This document shows positions 23,307-35,500 of a stretch of 64,000 nucleotides of DNA, piece after piece (the first letter of the stretch is position 1; each line of letters begins with the position of its first letter). Under the pieces are notes generated by a model, which was given only the letters and a program-made list of their open reading frames with translations, ran no database searches and had not been told where the DNA came from. Origin of the DNA: Diprion similis (taxonomy: Eukaryota; Arthropoda; Insecta; Hymenoptera; Diprionidae); assembly GCF_021155765.1 (NCBI RefSeq), contig NC_060112.1, positions 2,356,001 through 2,420,000 of the forward strand, read 5' to 3'. Made by a program: the position numbers and the translations under genes.

Positions 23307-24472
23307 CGCTCTTGCGCAGCTAGCGCGCCGTCAGGAAGGAAGACTGCCATCCCCTCCTCACTTGCTTGCGCTGCCCTGCGGTGTCGATTGTGGCCATTCG
23401 ACGTCTTCCATTTTGTGTCGCCGGAGAGGAGTCTGTGGAGCGAGAAGGTGCACGCTTACGTCTTTCGTGTATCCAATTTAGTAGCGCCCTCTGATGGGAA
23501 AGAGCTTTTTGGAACTATTTTCGAGGTGCTTGGACGGTAAATGCATGTCGGCAACTGACTAATACTCTGCGGCATTTAGCCTCAAGAAAGCAGTGAATGA
23601 TGCAGAGCATATATTTACTTTAGTAAAATACGATTGTAATGGACAAAACTGAACAAATAACAAACATTAACGATTGATCTGATTACAGTGTGAAAAAATA
23701 ATTGAGATACTTTGTAAGCTGAATATTTATTCCCAAATATTGTCCATCAGTTACTAGTATATTTCCCACGAAGGACTGAATCTGGGCTATCGCTAAGTGT
23801 TAAGCAATAGCAACAGTGTTATAAAATAATAAACCAATACGAATTAGTGTTACCGCTGTTTCTTCATTCAGAAAATCAATTTGAGAAAGATCTCCAGAAA
23901 TGATGTTGGGATCGCGTCAATTTGATATGTTAAAAGTCAAATGGAGCCCACAATACGTTGATTTGTTAACCGAACGGTAGATATCATTAAACTCTCAAAA
24001 ACTACTCATTTTCATTAGTTAAATACTGATGAGCTGTAGTCTTGTGCATTACAATTTCAAACTTATATAAATTAAACTAAAACTGATGCTTCAACATTTG
24101 TATACACAGCGCGCATGGCATCGTGATAAATTGAGGTTTCCCTAGTTTACTCAGAATGAATCCCGTTAAATATTTAAATCGGTGTTTTAGAATGAGCGAT
24201 GAATTTCCATCTTTAGAACAATCTACCGTGTTATATAGAAAATGCTATTCACGTCTTTGTTAATTCGTAATACAAATAAGAAACCGTTTCATAAATGCTG
24301 TAACTCTCAAAATGCGTTCCGTGTTTATCCATCGATATAACAGCTCTGAGCGTCACTTTATCCGAATACAACTGTCAACAATTTATCTGACCTAATCTCA
24401 GAAAAACAGTCTCAAAATGAACCGGCCGTTCCATTCAGAACTTCATTTAACACGTGCTCTACAAATTGTTAG
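23307..24472. other. Non-coding spacer
   Basis: A short GC-richer segment (to about 23480) follows the Harbinger-like element, then AT-rich sequence. I see no supported gene or structured repeat. Confidence 0.4.
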
Positions 24473-25071
24473 TCATTCACCATCAGTGTCTTCAATATCA
24501 TAATATTCGAGTATATTCTTTTCCATTTTCGCCATCCACAAAGGTGGTTTGAATTGTCCTGAGATGACAGTCTGTAGAATCTGCTCTAAAATTGATCATT
24601 GTTCTAAAGAAATTTTTTTTCTATCTCTACAACCGGAATTTCGTGTAATTTTATCAAAGAATGACTGCGGCACTCTAACAATACCCATAGAGCTCATGCG
24701 CATCGCATTAGCACATTATTGTGTAAGTCTGGTACAATTGGTTTATCTGTGGTGTAAATCCAGATTCGATTTTGAGCGTACAAAGTCTCTAAATCATTTA
24801 TTTGTGCGGTAACAGCATCAATTGTTAACGTTTGTGATTTATTCGGTTTTTAGTACCACAGCGGCACTTCGCCATGATATCATATTCTGTATTATCCACT
24901 GTTCGCAACAGTAAGTAGGGTAGAGCACGGGTAGATAGTCAATGTACGTACGCATACCATCCAGTTACGTCGATAATTAGTTGCAAGAATCCAAAGAGGA
25001 TTAGGCGCGAGTAATGCGAGCATAGACTTTCTCAGACTCCTCTCTAATTCATGGCTACGAACTTCGGTTAA
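24473..25071 (-). pseudogene. Unidentified, apparently decayed coding remnant
   Basis: Several coding-like minus-strand stretches lie in a row but in different frames. 25071-24958 follows a good polypyrimidine acceptor (ttttttaccgacag) and reads LTEVRSHELERSLRKSMLAL at its start. 24898-24839 includes WRSAAVVLKTE and stops. A stretch near 24840-24694 contains LYAQNRIWIYTT, and past an in-frame stop comes ALWVLLECRSHS. A final segment contains QFKPPLWMAKMEKNILEYYD and ends at a stop at 24473. The acidic C terminus and residue choice look like real protein, but frameshifts and stops break it. A 59-bp intron (24957-24899) could join the first two pieces in frame. I do not recognise the family. 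It may be a degraded gene or transposon, or chance. Confidence 0.3.
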
Positions 25072-25535
25072 CTGTCGGTAAAAAAGAAGCCTATTAGATC
25101 TCTCGTATTCGTGATCAGCACGTCAAAATTTAATGCTCGTAAAACTGAGTCACTGTGATCTTATGAATTTTGTCGTTTCGTCTGATTAAAAACCATCACA
25201 CACCTGTCCTTGTGTGAATATTTTTAGAGAGAAAATGCAAAAGCGTGCAAGTCCCACTTGTCCACGGTGGAAGGATTACAACATCCACCACGCGCTTGTC
25301 GTAATTCCTTGATGTAGTCAGTGTAGAGTCGGTACTACAAAACACGGAGCGAGGGTGGCGCCGCGAGTGGTTTGACCAATAACTAGACTTGTCGTAGGCA
25401 GCAACGCCTGCGCGGAGTTGCACTGCTGTACATACGTGACGCCGTGTCCTGTTGAGTGAACCGCGCTAAGCCCGCGGTGTCCGTGTGTGGTGTCGGGATT
25501 TGTAGTTCGGTATAATTGGTAAATAAACATCGAAA
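25072..25535 (+). promoter_or_regulatory. Upstream region of HDAC1
   Basis: This stretch lies directly upstream of the HDAC1 start codon. It has a GC-richer part at 25330-25500 containing a CCAAT box (gaccaataac, about 25374) and is free of convincing ORFs. The transcription start is not resolvable. It also separates HDAC1 from the decayed minus-strand remnant, so a former bidirectional promoter is possible. Confidence 0.35.
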
Positions 25536-28500
25536 ATGTCCACAGCACCGCACAGCAAGAAGCGGGTCTGCTACTACTACGACAGTGAGTATTTCGATAC
25601 TTTTTATACTTTCATTACGGCTACGCGATCACCGTTTTCTCCGTAGAACCCGTGTTGTCAAACTGTTCTTTGGAGTCCCCGCTATAATGTACCCAAGATC
25701 CTCGCAGCATTTCGCTATTCTGTATTTGACTTTGCTAATCAAGCCTCGGATCTCGACGATACTCTCCTGTTTTGGTGAATCTTCGCTCCGTGAAGCATCA
25801 GGATGCATCAATACCAGTTTAAAGTCACTTTGAGGCTAGATCGACGGTTTTTCGAACGATAACGCGAGAAACCCACTGGCCGCACGCCGCTGACCGTAGT
25901 TTATGCAGGAAGTCACATATCGGCCATTCCTACGGTTCAACGGTACTCGCATTCGCGGGTCTCTCGGTTGCTTCATTCCCTTTTATTGCAGTCGTCCTGT
26001 GTATCAACTGAAAATTATTTCTTTCAGGCCTTAACACTCGAACCCATTGGCTAGCGATATTTTTTTATCCACTTTTAACTTATTGATGCATTCATTTTTC
26101 CCCCCATCCCAAATAGGTGACATTGGAAACTATTACTATGGACAAGGACATCCCATGAAACCGCATCGCATAAGGATGACCCATAATTTGTTACTTAATT
26201 ATGGATTGTACAGAAAGATGGAAATTTATGTAAGATATTTTTCCAAGATTCATTCACTATTATCCAAACTTCAATTGTCAGGAAAAATCATCTTTATCCA
26301 TTGTGTCTTTGTTTTCATATACTTGATGCTCAGCGACCACACAAAGCTACTGCCGATGAAATGACCAAGTTTCACAGCGATGAGTATATCAGGTTCCTCA
26401 GATCCATCAGGCCAGACAATATGTCTGAATACAACAAACAAATGCAACGCTGTAAGGACTCTTTATATATTCAACTGAATCTGCATTGCTTTTTAGAAAT
26501 ATTTATTTCGCGTGTAAAGTAAGCTAACCCATGCATTATCTCCAATGTCCAGTATTAATGAGTTATCTTTTTTCTTGCAAGAAGTGCTAATTACAATTGT
26601 ATAAATAATATAAAATAGTATCTTATATTTTTAATTTCTCATTTTAGTAATGCATCGGTTCACTTTCCTCATGTGATTTTCTCCCAAAAATTAATCTAAA
26701 TGGATTCAAAATAATTGATGTATAAATGATGCTCATTGCAAATTGTAGCCTCCATATTTTCCCTTTTTAGTGCCATTGACAGCTTGTGTTAAATCTTTTT
26801 TTGATTACGGGTCTCAACATTCAATTACATTCTAATTTTTATTTGAGCCAAGCATAAAATAAAAAACAATACAATTTGAAGGGATAAGAAACAAAATTAT
26901 TAGCTTCTATTTATTTATACTATCTAAATTCTTTAATTCTTTCATTTTCAAAGCAAATATTTTTTTAATGAGCATTTTGTTTGTTGAGTATTAGTTCCTT
27001 GTCTTAAGAACTATGAAGTGACGATAATTTCAATTTCTTTTCATCTAGTCAATGTTGGCGAAGATTGTCCAGTCTTTGATGGTTTGTACGAGTTCTGCCA
27101 GTTATCGGCAGGAGGCTCAGTAGCGGCTGCGGTCAAGCTGAATAAACAGGCATCAGAAATTTGTATAAATTGGGGAGGCGGGTTGCATCACGCCAAGAAA
27201 AGCGAGGCCTCTGGTTTTTGCTATGTCAATGACATTGTCCTCGGTATTTTAGAATTGCTTAAGTATCACCAGAGAGTATTGTACATTGACATAGATGTTC
27301 ACCACGGCGACGGCGTTGAAGAAGCCTTTTACACAACTGATAGAGTAATGACAGTCTCGTTTCACAAATATGGAGAATATTTCCCTGGCACTGGTGACCT
27401 TCGAGATATTGGTGCTGGAAAGGTAATTAGATATTTAGATGTCTTAAAGATTACCGGCTGAATTCATGTTCCCCAAAAATAAGTTGAACAGTAATTTTTC
27501 ATTCATAAATGATTTATTTTCACTTCAAGGGTAAATACTACGCAGTCAATATTCCTCTGAGGGATGGAATGGACGATGAAAGTTACGAATCGATATTTGT
27601 CCCAATAATATCCAAAGTTATGGAGACGTTTCAACCATCCGCAGTTGTTTTGCAATGTGGTGCTGATTCGTTAACAGGTAATTGAAATGTTTGGAGTTTG
27701 GTAAATCTGGTTAAGAAACAACGCTTTATTACTGAACATTTAATGTGACTACGATTCGATTTCAGGCGACAGACTTGGCTGTTTCAATTTGACGGTCAGA
27801 GGACATGGCAAATGCGTCGAGTTTGTTAAGAAGTACAATTTACCGTTCCTCATGGTAGGCGGCGGTGGATACACCATTCGTAACGTTTCTAGGTGTTGGA
27901 CATATGAAACGTCAGTGGCTCTGGGATCGGAAATAGCGAATGAACTGCCCTACAATGATTACTTTGAATATTTCGGTCCCGACTTCAAACTGCATATAAG
28001 CCCCTCTAATATGGCGAATCAGAATACACCTGAATATCTGGAGAAAATCAAGTAATTGAAATCATTTTATCATCGATTAACTGCTACCATTGTTTTTCAA
28101 AGTCAGACGCTCAATTCTCATAAACGAATTTTTATCACAGAACGAGATTATTCGAAAATTTGAGGATGCTACCTCACGCACCAGGAGTTCAAGTTCAGGC
28201 CATTCCTGAAGACGGCGCCGTTGTCGAGGACTCTGAAGCCGACGAGAAAGTTAACCCAGACGAAAGACTGCCACAGAGAGATTTAGACAAACGAATACAG
28301 CACGAAAATGAGTATAGCGATAGCGAAGACGAGGGAGACGGTGGCAGGAGGGACAACAGATCGTTCAAGGTAAAATTTGGCTTAGACGTACCAAAATAGA
28401 ATCATTTATTTTGTAGAAAATGGGTAGATCCAGAATGCGTCATCTGAGCGTCTAACGAATTTGACAAATTTTTTTTTCAGGGTTCCAGAAAAAGGCCGCG

Positions 28501-28756
28501 ACTTGAGAAAGGGCAAGAAAGCGGAGATTCCGATTTGAAAAAAGAAGATGATATCAAATCAGAGATAAAAGGTAAGCAGCTGCTCTAACTTTGTGAAGAT
28601 TCATATATTCTACTGTTAGTTTTATTTCCTGCACGTGAACTCTACATCGCGGAAGCTGATGCATTTCTTATTCACTGTTTCCCAGATAATGAGAAGGATG
28701 ACAAAGCCAATGTAACGAGTGAAGAGGCGAAGAAAGACGGAGGTGTGAATCCCTGA
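25536..28756 (+). CDS. HDAC1: Class I histone deacetylase HDAC1/Rpd3 (nine coding exons)
   Basis: Exons: 25536-25584, 26117-26229, 26334-26451, 27049-27422, 27530-27677, 27766-28051, 28141-28369, 28481-28571 and 28686-28756. All have GT-AG borders and agreeing phases; the total is 1479 nt (492 aa). The deacetylase fold runs to about residue 375 with no gap relative to human HDAC1. His140/His141 (GGGLHHAK), zinc ligands Asp176 and His178 (DIDVHHGDG), Asp264 (GADSLTGD) and Tyr303 (GGGGYTIRN) are all present. The tail has the acidic EYSDSEDEG cluster (the CK2-type phosphorylation region of HDAC1/2), a basic KRPR patch (likely nuclear localisation) and an acidic Lys/Glu/Asp C terminus. Known role: zinc-dependent removal of acetyl groups from histone lysines in Sin3, NuRD and CoREST complexes in the nucleus. 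The short exon 1 carries only the first 16 codons. The last exon could have alternative ends. Confidence 0.97.
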
Positions 28757-29531
28757 TAAGAAAATCCGCTTGGTTAAGTGAATGATTGAATATCTATCTA
28801 ACTCAAGTCTCCATAGGTTAGGAATCAGAATTGGAAAGAGCAAAAGAAGAAGTAAAGAAACGAGAAAAAAGAAATGTAAATCTAAAACTGAAAGACTGCG
28901 AAGTAAAATGTGAGACGTAACATGACAACGTAACATTTTACTTCGTGTTTTTTTTCCTCTTTCACATAAAAAGTGTACAAACCATTTACCAACAGTGGTT
29001 GTACATGATTTTAATGATATTCCTGCCATTTATGGTAGAGGTATTCAAGTTCTGTATGTATGAATGTTTACCACCACGTAATATTGTGTTTTAAAGTCGG
29101 ACACTACGAGGTCGGTGAAATGGAATGATAAAAGAAAACTAATTATGTCCTGAACAAGTCAAGATCATTTATAGATTTAGATACACATATATTTCTAACA
29201 GTCTGTCCACACGTCAGCTTCTTAAATATGCAACAAATTAATGACGAAATATACATATTCGAGTCTTTCAAATTTCTCCGTTTTAAACTGTGATCGATTA
29301 TAGTGGTACTGACATGGATCGTACGTACGGCTTGAAAAAAGGAAGGTAAAATAACAACATTATTTGAAGAAAGGTTATTTTGTAGGTATACATTTAATAT
29401 AATTGCAAATCTCGCTCCCGTGTCATTTCGTCTAAAGCAGGATCAGTACAGTGAAAAATGCCGACTACCAAAAAATTTGTGAAGAAAAATCGGGCTATTT
29501 TCATTTCAAGGTTGCTTTTTGGTGTAATAAA
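28757..29531 (+). terminator. 3' UTR of HDAC1 with candidate poly(A) signal at 29526-29531
   Basis: AT-rich sequence after the stop, with a canonical AATAAA at 29526-29531. No nearer canonical hexamer was seen, so the UTR is about 0.8 kb if this site is used. It contains a strong hairpin at 28899-28945. Confidence 0.4.
28899..28945 (+). repeat. Perfect 13-bp stem hairpin in the HDAC1 3' UTR
   Basis: cgaagtaaaatgt (28899-28911) pairs perfectly with acattttacttcg (28933-28945) around a 21-nt loop. It would form a stable hairpin in the mRNA. It could be an RNA control element or a remnant of a small repeat. Confidence 0.6.
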
Positions 29532-32399
29532 ATTTTATGAATTTGCCATACATGTTAGGATACACGATTTTCAATTATTATCGATTTAATTACGATACTA
29601 CTAATTCTATGAACGGTAGTTAATTGACATGCAACAAAATTTCTTGAGCGATCCCTTATCAAAAAATGAAATATCAAATCTGAACAAATTTAAACGATAC
29701 TCATTTCTTTGGTATTTAATTTACTGTAAAATCGTGCTGCTTGTGAAGATCAAATTACACGTATGACGTTTTGTTTCTCGTCAACTTGAGAAACATACCA
29801 AAAGTGGAGGGACATTAATAAGTCTACTAAAAGTTCTGCACGTTTTTCGAGAATTGGTTCCGATTTTTTTTATCGTTTCTTAGTCGTTTTACTGCTTAAA
29901 AATTAGGTGATAATAATTATTTGAATTGATATATCAGAAATTTCCATTTGTAAACTAGTTTTTTGTATAATTGAATTTGGTCGTTTGTCTGCATACCAAT
30001 TAAAATCATTTGTGATTGAGTCATCTCATTACTTGGCTAAAGCGCGCAATCAATAGTGAATAATACTATAAATTACTATACAAGAATTTCTTTGCTTCCT
30101 ATAACTGTACATAGTATAGTAGATCAACCTGATATGAAGAACAATATAAATTTACGCAATAATGTGTCTCCTATGCGTAAAGGTATATTATTTTTCTGGA
30201 ACTGAGAGAAGAGAAATGAAGAAAGGATGATAATTTTGTTTTATTCAATTAAAAAATATAAGTACGTAGATGACGATGATGTGCTTAGATGATCTCTGCT
30301 TGCAAGTAAATTAAATGTTTCCTTAGACTAAGTCAATTACAATTACAGACAGCACTACGATGACCGCAATCTCGTTATTCTTGCAATTGTAATTATCATT
30401 TGGCGTCAGTAAAAAATCAAAGTCTCAACGAAAACAAGGAATATGGAATTATCATAGCTATGTAAAAAGAAGAAAGAGTTTCTAGTATCATTTGTCTCGT
30501 TGTACTATGCATCTCACAGATATATTTCTCGTAAAAATCTGTGAAGGAATCGTTTTTCATTTCCCAAATGAAATTTGTCGTTTACAACTTACAGCTGTTT
30601 AAAAATGGCCAAATCGTTAGGATTTGATGGCTCAGAATAATGTAGTTGGTTGTTCGTTATGCACTCGGCAGCTGTCCTGAATCATCAGATGCTAACGGAT
30701 TCGCCAATTTGAAATTCACAAACGACAAATTTCCTATCAATAGGCAAACAACGTTTCAGTCGCGGGTTTTTATGAGGAACTGATTGATCGCCTACAAGGT
30801 GATAGTTCTGGGTCACCCTGTATATTTCTTATTGTCAAGCTGCTACTATCCTAGTTTTGAGGCGATTTTTGGAGAGTGTTCGGTATAGGTGACTACATTC
30901 ACCAACGTATACTAAACAGCAATGGACGTCGCGTAATCTATGTATGGTGCACTTTGGTGTATCATATACCAGGTGGTAGCAGAAATCGCCCTCCATGAGA
31001 CCGAATAGATATTTTGACGATTTGGGTATCTGGCCCTCTGACCTCTTCAGAATAAAATACAATTACTACCTTTATGTGAAAAGAAAAATGAATTTGATGT
31101 AATATGAAAAAAAATTTCTTGGATACGAATTGACTATGTTTATTTGTATTCAAGTGTAAACAACATACACGAATGTTTTTGAATATTTATAATAAAAAAC
31201 TTCAGAAAATCGATTTTTTTTTTAAATTCAACCCATAGTCTTTGACTTAGCACTTAGACATAGCTGAGATAAGCAGTAGGGATGAACTTCTTTTGGAAAC
31301 CAGCATTATTGGATACAAGATTTACTGGACTTGGCCCTGATTGGACACCAGCGGTATTCCATGCACGCCCCAATCGCGTCGGACCCCAAAGATTGGATAG
31401 ATATACTTAGATGCTCGATTAAAACCTGAATTGTCAGACGTGGAAAAGCAGTGCTGAAATCGCATTTTCAGACTTCACAGATAATTATCTTTCGTTTTCC
31501 ACAATTAGTCTGGAAATGAGACTTCAGCATTTATGGTGGCTATTAAAACAGTGAAACAATTGCCTGACTTTCCCTGACTAAAATGCTGGGCTGTGTTAAC
31601 ATGTAATAATGCCAATAAGAATAATTAATTAATGACGCTGGGAATTGATCGGTATTTAAAAGTATGGTCACAATCTATTTAATAGAGACGGAAAGTAATT
31701 TATATGCATCCGAGCTTAAGCACAAAAATATTTTTTTTGATTATTTTGTCATAGGAACGTTTTTGTGAAACGAAAATATTGATACCTTCCATCTGATCTT
31801 GAACTCTGTAAAATCTGAAGATAAGTTAAATAAAATGAAACAAGAAATTAACATATGAAACACTTTCTTGCAAAAATTGAAATAACCTGAATTTCGATAA
31901 TCCTTTCGTGCTACAAGATAACTAAATCCTGTCCCAAAGTGGGGGATGTCGTACGACCTACAATGCAATCCGATCAAGGATTTTTGTGGATTACGGCAAA
32001 GATTCTTGGTATATTTGTGAATCGGTTGATTGTATTTAACCACGACAAAGTTTTGAACTATAGCAGGTCGACGCTTGGAAATGTACAATTCAACTAATTC
32101 CAATTGGATCTTGTACGTAAACAGGAAGTCCTTTCGAGCAAGCAAGCAGGCATGCATGCAGACACAAAACATCAACATAAAAATAATCAATCAGTCCCTG
32201 TTTTTGAGCGAGCTCCTCGACTCAGATGTTTTACTGGTACCACAAGCAGTTTCACGCTGAAATTTTGACGATTCCCTGAATTCTAACTAAAAGTAGCACC
32301 TATGCCAGTGATCGCATGCCCTCTCAAGCAAGCACGCATGAATTAAAACACACAGAATCAACATAAACGTCAGTCCATTAATCACACCTTGTTTAAAGC
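29532..32399. other. AT-rich spacer between HDAC1 and the satellite array
   Basis: No gene is supported on either strand; short open frames such as 30835-31062 (-) and 31741-32190 (-) lack recognisable domains. It contains the inverted repeat at 30570-30733. Confidence 0.45.
30570..30733. repeat. 164-bp imperfect palindrome (MITE-like hairpin)
   Basis: Terminal arms gaaatttgtcgttt (30570-30583) and aaacgacaaatttc (30720-30733) are perfect complements. Inner blocks continue to pair: ccaaatcgttag near 30609 against ctaacggattcg near 30693, and gatttgatgg against its approximate complement. The whole unit therefore folds into one long stem. No clear target duplication was seen. Confidence 0.6.
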
Positions 32400-32574
32400 G
32401 GTGTCCTCTGCCAAAAGTTACAGATAAAACCCCAAAGATTGCCTTCATATGTTCTTTGCTGCTGCTCCTTTACTCTCTTTGGCGTTGTTTTTGCGTCCAT
32501 TTAGTCTAGATAGGGGAGTAAAAATCGATTCTGGGACAAAACGTTTTTTGCCTCAAAAGTCACGAAGACAGGAA
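32400..32574. repeat. Diverged edge monomer of the satellite array
   Basis: Pieces of the 312-bp monomer are recognisable but heavily changed: ccaaaagttacag, ttgctgctgctcc and aaaaatcgattctggg..aaaacg occur in monomer order. This is the decayed array boundary expected where unequal exchange no longer homogenises copies. Confidence 0.55.
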
Positions 32575-35500
32575 GGCTAGCCCCTTTGGATTTTTGGCGA
32601 AAATTTCGACGATTCTAGAAAGAGCTGTAATGTAGTCTTGAAGGCACTATTCCGTCGTAATTTTGCGAGAGGAATCGATTAAGCGCAGTCCCAATACGCT
32701 GCGAGCAACGCATCAAAAGTTACAGCCGAAAAACTGAAAATTCTCATCGTCATTTCTCTGCTGTTGGTACGACGCTCTTTTCCATGTGTTTTCTGAGTTC
32801 CTGGGGGTCCAATTACCCTGGAGATGGTCATACAAATCGATTCCAAAACGAAAAATTTTCGGCTCCGAAAATAAGTAAAAAAGTAAGGCTAACCCCTTTG
32901 GATTTTTGGCGAAAATTTCGACGATTCTAAAAAGAGCTGAAATGAATTCTTAGAGGCACTGTTCCGACGTAATTTTGCGAGAGGAATCGATTGAGCGCAG
33001 TCCCAATACGCTGCGAGCAACGCATCAAAAGTTACAGCCAAAAAACTAAAAATTTTCATAGTCATTTCTCTGCTGTTGGTCCGACGCTCTTTTTCATGTG
33101 TTTTCTGAGTTCCTGGGGGTCCTATTACCCTAAAGATGGTCACACAAATCGATTGCAAAACGAAAAATTTTCGACTCCGTAAATGAGCAAAAAAGTAAGG
33201 CTAACCCCTTTGGATATTTGGCAAAAATTTCGACGATTCTAAAAAGAGCTGAAATAAATACTTGATGGCACTATTCCGACGTAATTTTGCGGGAGGAATC
33301 GATTGAGCGCAGTCCCAATATGGTGCGAGCAACGCATCAAAAGTTACAGCCGAAAAACTGAGAATTCTCATCGTCATTTCTCTGCTGTTGGTCCGACGCT
33401 CTTTTTCATGTGTTTTCTGAGTTCCTGGGGGTCCAATTACCCAGGAGATGGTCATACAAATCGATTCCAAAACGAAAAATTTTCGGCTCCGAAAATAAGC
33501 AAAAAAGTAAGGCTAACCCCTTTGGATTTTTGGCAGAAATTTCGACGATTCTAAAAAGAGCTGAAATGAATTCTTGAAGGCACTATTCCGACGTAATTTT
33601 GCGAGAGAAATCGAATAAGCGCAGTCCCAATACGCTGCGAGCAACGCATCAAAAGTTACAGCCGAAAAACTAAAAATTCTCATCGTCATTTCTCTGCTGT
33701 TGGTCCGACGCTCTTTTTCATGTGTTTTCTGAGTTCCTGGGGGTCCAATTGACCAGGAGACGGTCATACAAATCGATTCCAAAACAAAAAATTTTCGGCT
33801 CCGAAAATAAGCAGAAAAGTAAGGCTAACCCCTTTGGATTTTTGGCGGAAATTTCGACGATTCTGAAAAGAGCTGAAATGAATTCTTGAAGGCACTATTC
33901 CGACGTAATTTTGCGAGAGAAATCGAATAAGCGCAGTCCCAATACGCTGCGAGCAACGCATCAAAAGTCACAGCCAAAAAACTAAAAATTTTCATCATAA
34001 TTTCTGTGCTGTTGGTCCGACGCTCTTTTTTATGTGTTATCTCAGTTCCTGGGGGTCCAATTACCCTGGAGATGGTCACACAAATCGATTCCAAAACGAA
34101 AAATTTTCGGCTCCGAAAATAAGTAAAAAAGTAAGGCTAACCCCTTTGGATTTTTGGCGAAAATTTCGACGATTCTAAAAAGAGCTGAAATGAATTCTTA
34201 GAGGCACTGTTCCGACGTAATTTTGCGAGAGGAATCGATTGAGCGCAGTCCCAATACGCTGCGAGCAACGCATCAAAAGTTACAGCCAAAAAACTAAAAA
34301 TTTTCATAGTCATTTCTCTGCTGTTGGTCCGACGCTCTTTTTCATGTGTTTTCTGAGTTCCTGGGGGTCCTATTACCCTAAAGATGGTCACACAAATCGA
34401 TTGCAAAACGAAAAATTTTCGACTCCGTAAATGAGCAAAAAAGTAAGGCTAACCCCTTTGGATATTTGGCAAAAATTTCGACGATTCTAAAAAGAGCTGA
34501 GATGAATACTTGATGGCACTATTCCGACGTAATTTTGCGGGAGGAATCGATTGAGCGCAGTCCCAATATGCTGCGAGCAACGCATCAAAAGTTACAGCCG
34601 AAAAACTGAAAATTCTCATCGTCATTTCTCTGCTGTTGGTCCGACGCTCTTTTTCATGTGTTTTCTGAGTTCCTGGGGGTCCAATTACCCAGGAGATGGT
34701 CATACAAATCGATTCCAAAACGAAAAATTTTCGGCTCCGAAAATAAGCAAAAAAGTAAGGCTAACCCCTTTGGATTTTTGGCGGAAATTTCGACGATTCT
34801 AAAAAGAGCTGAAATGAATTCTTGAAGGCACTATTCCGACGTAATTTTGCGAGAGAAGTCGAATAAGCGCAGTCCCAATACGCTGCGAGCAACGCATCAA
34901 AAGTTACAGCCGAAAAACTAAAAATTCTCATCGTCATTTCTCTGCTGTTGGTCCGACGCTCTTTTTCATGTGTTTTCTGAGTTCCTGGGGGTCCAATTGA
35001 CCAGGAGATGGTCATACAAATCGATTCCAAAACGAAAAATTTTCGGCTCCGAAAATAAGCAGAAAAGTAAGGCTAACCCCTTTGGATTTTTGGCGGAAAT
35101 TTCGACGATGCTGAAAAGAGCTGAAATGAATTCTTGAAGGCACTATTCCGACGTAATTTTGCGAGAGAAATCGAATAAGCGCAGTCCCAATACGCTGCGA
35201 GCAACGCATCAAAAGTCACAGCCAAAAAACTAAAAATTTTCATCATAATTTCTGTGCTGTTGGTCCGACGCTCTTTTTTATGTGTTATCTCAGTTCCTGG
35301 GGGTCCAATTACCCTGGAGATGGTCACACAAATCGATTCCAAAACGAAAAATTTTCGGCTCCGAAAATAAGTAAAAAAGTAAGGCTAACCCCTTTGGATT
35401 TTTGGCGAAAATTTCGACGATTCTAAAAAGAGCTGAAATGAATTCTTAGAGGCACTGTTCCGACGTAATTTTGCGAGAGGAATCGATTGAGCGCAGTCCC

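Noticed and set aside
24549..24812. A plus-strand frame beginning MTVCRICSK, reminiscent of a ZAD zinc-finger start
   Set aside because: Only the CRIC motif fits; the other Cys pair and the fold pattern are absent, and the minus strand of the same stretch reads more like protein.
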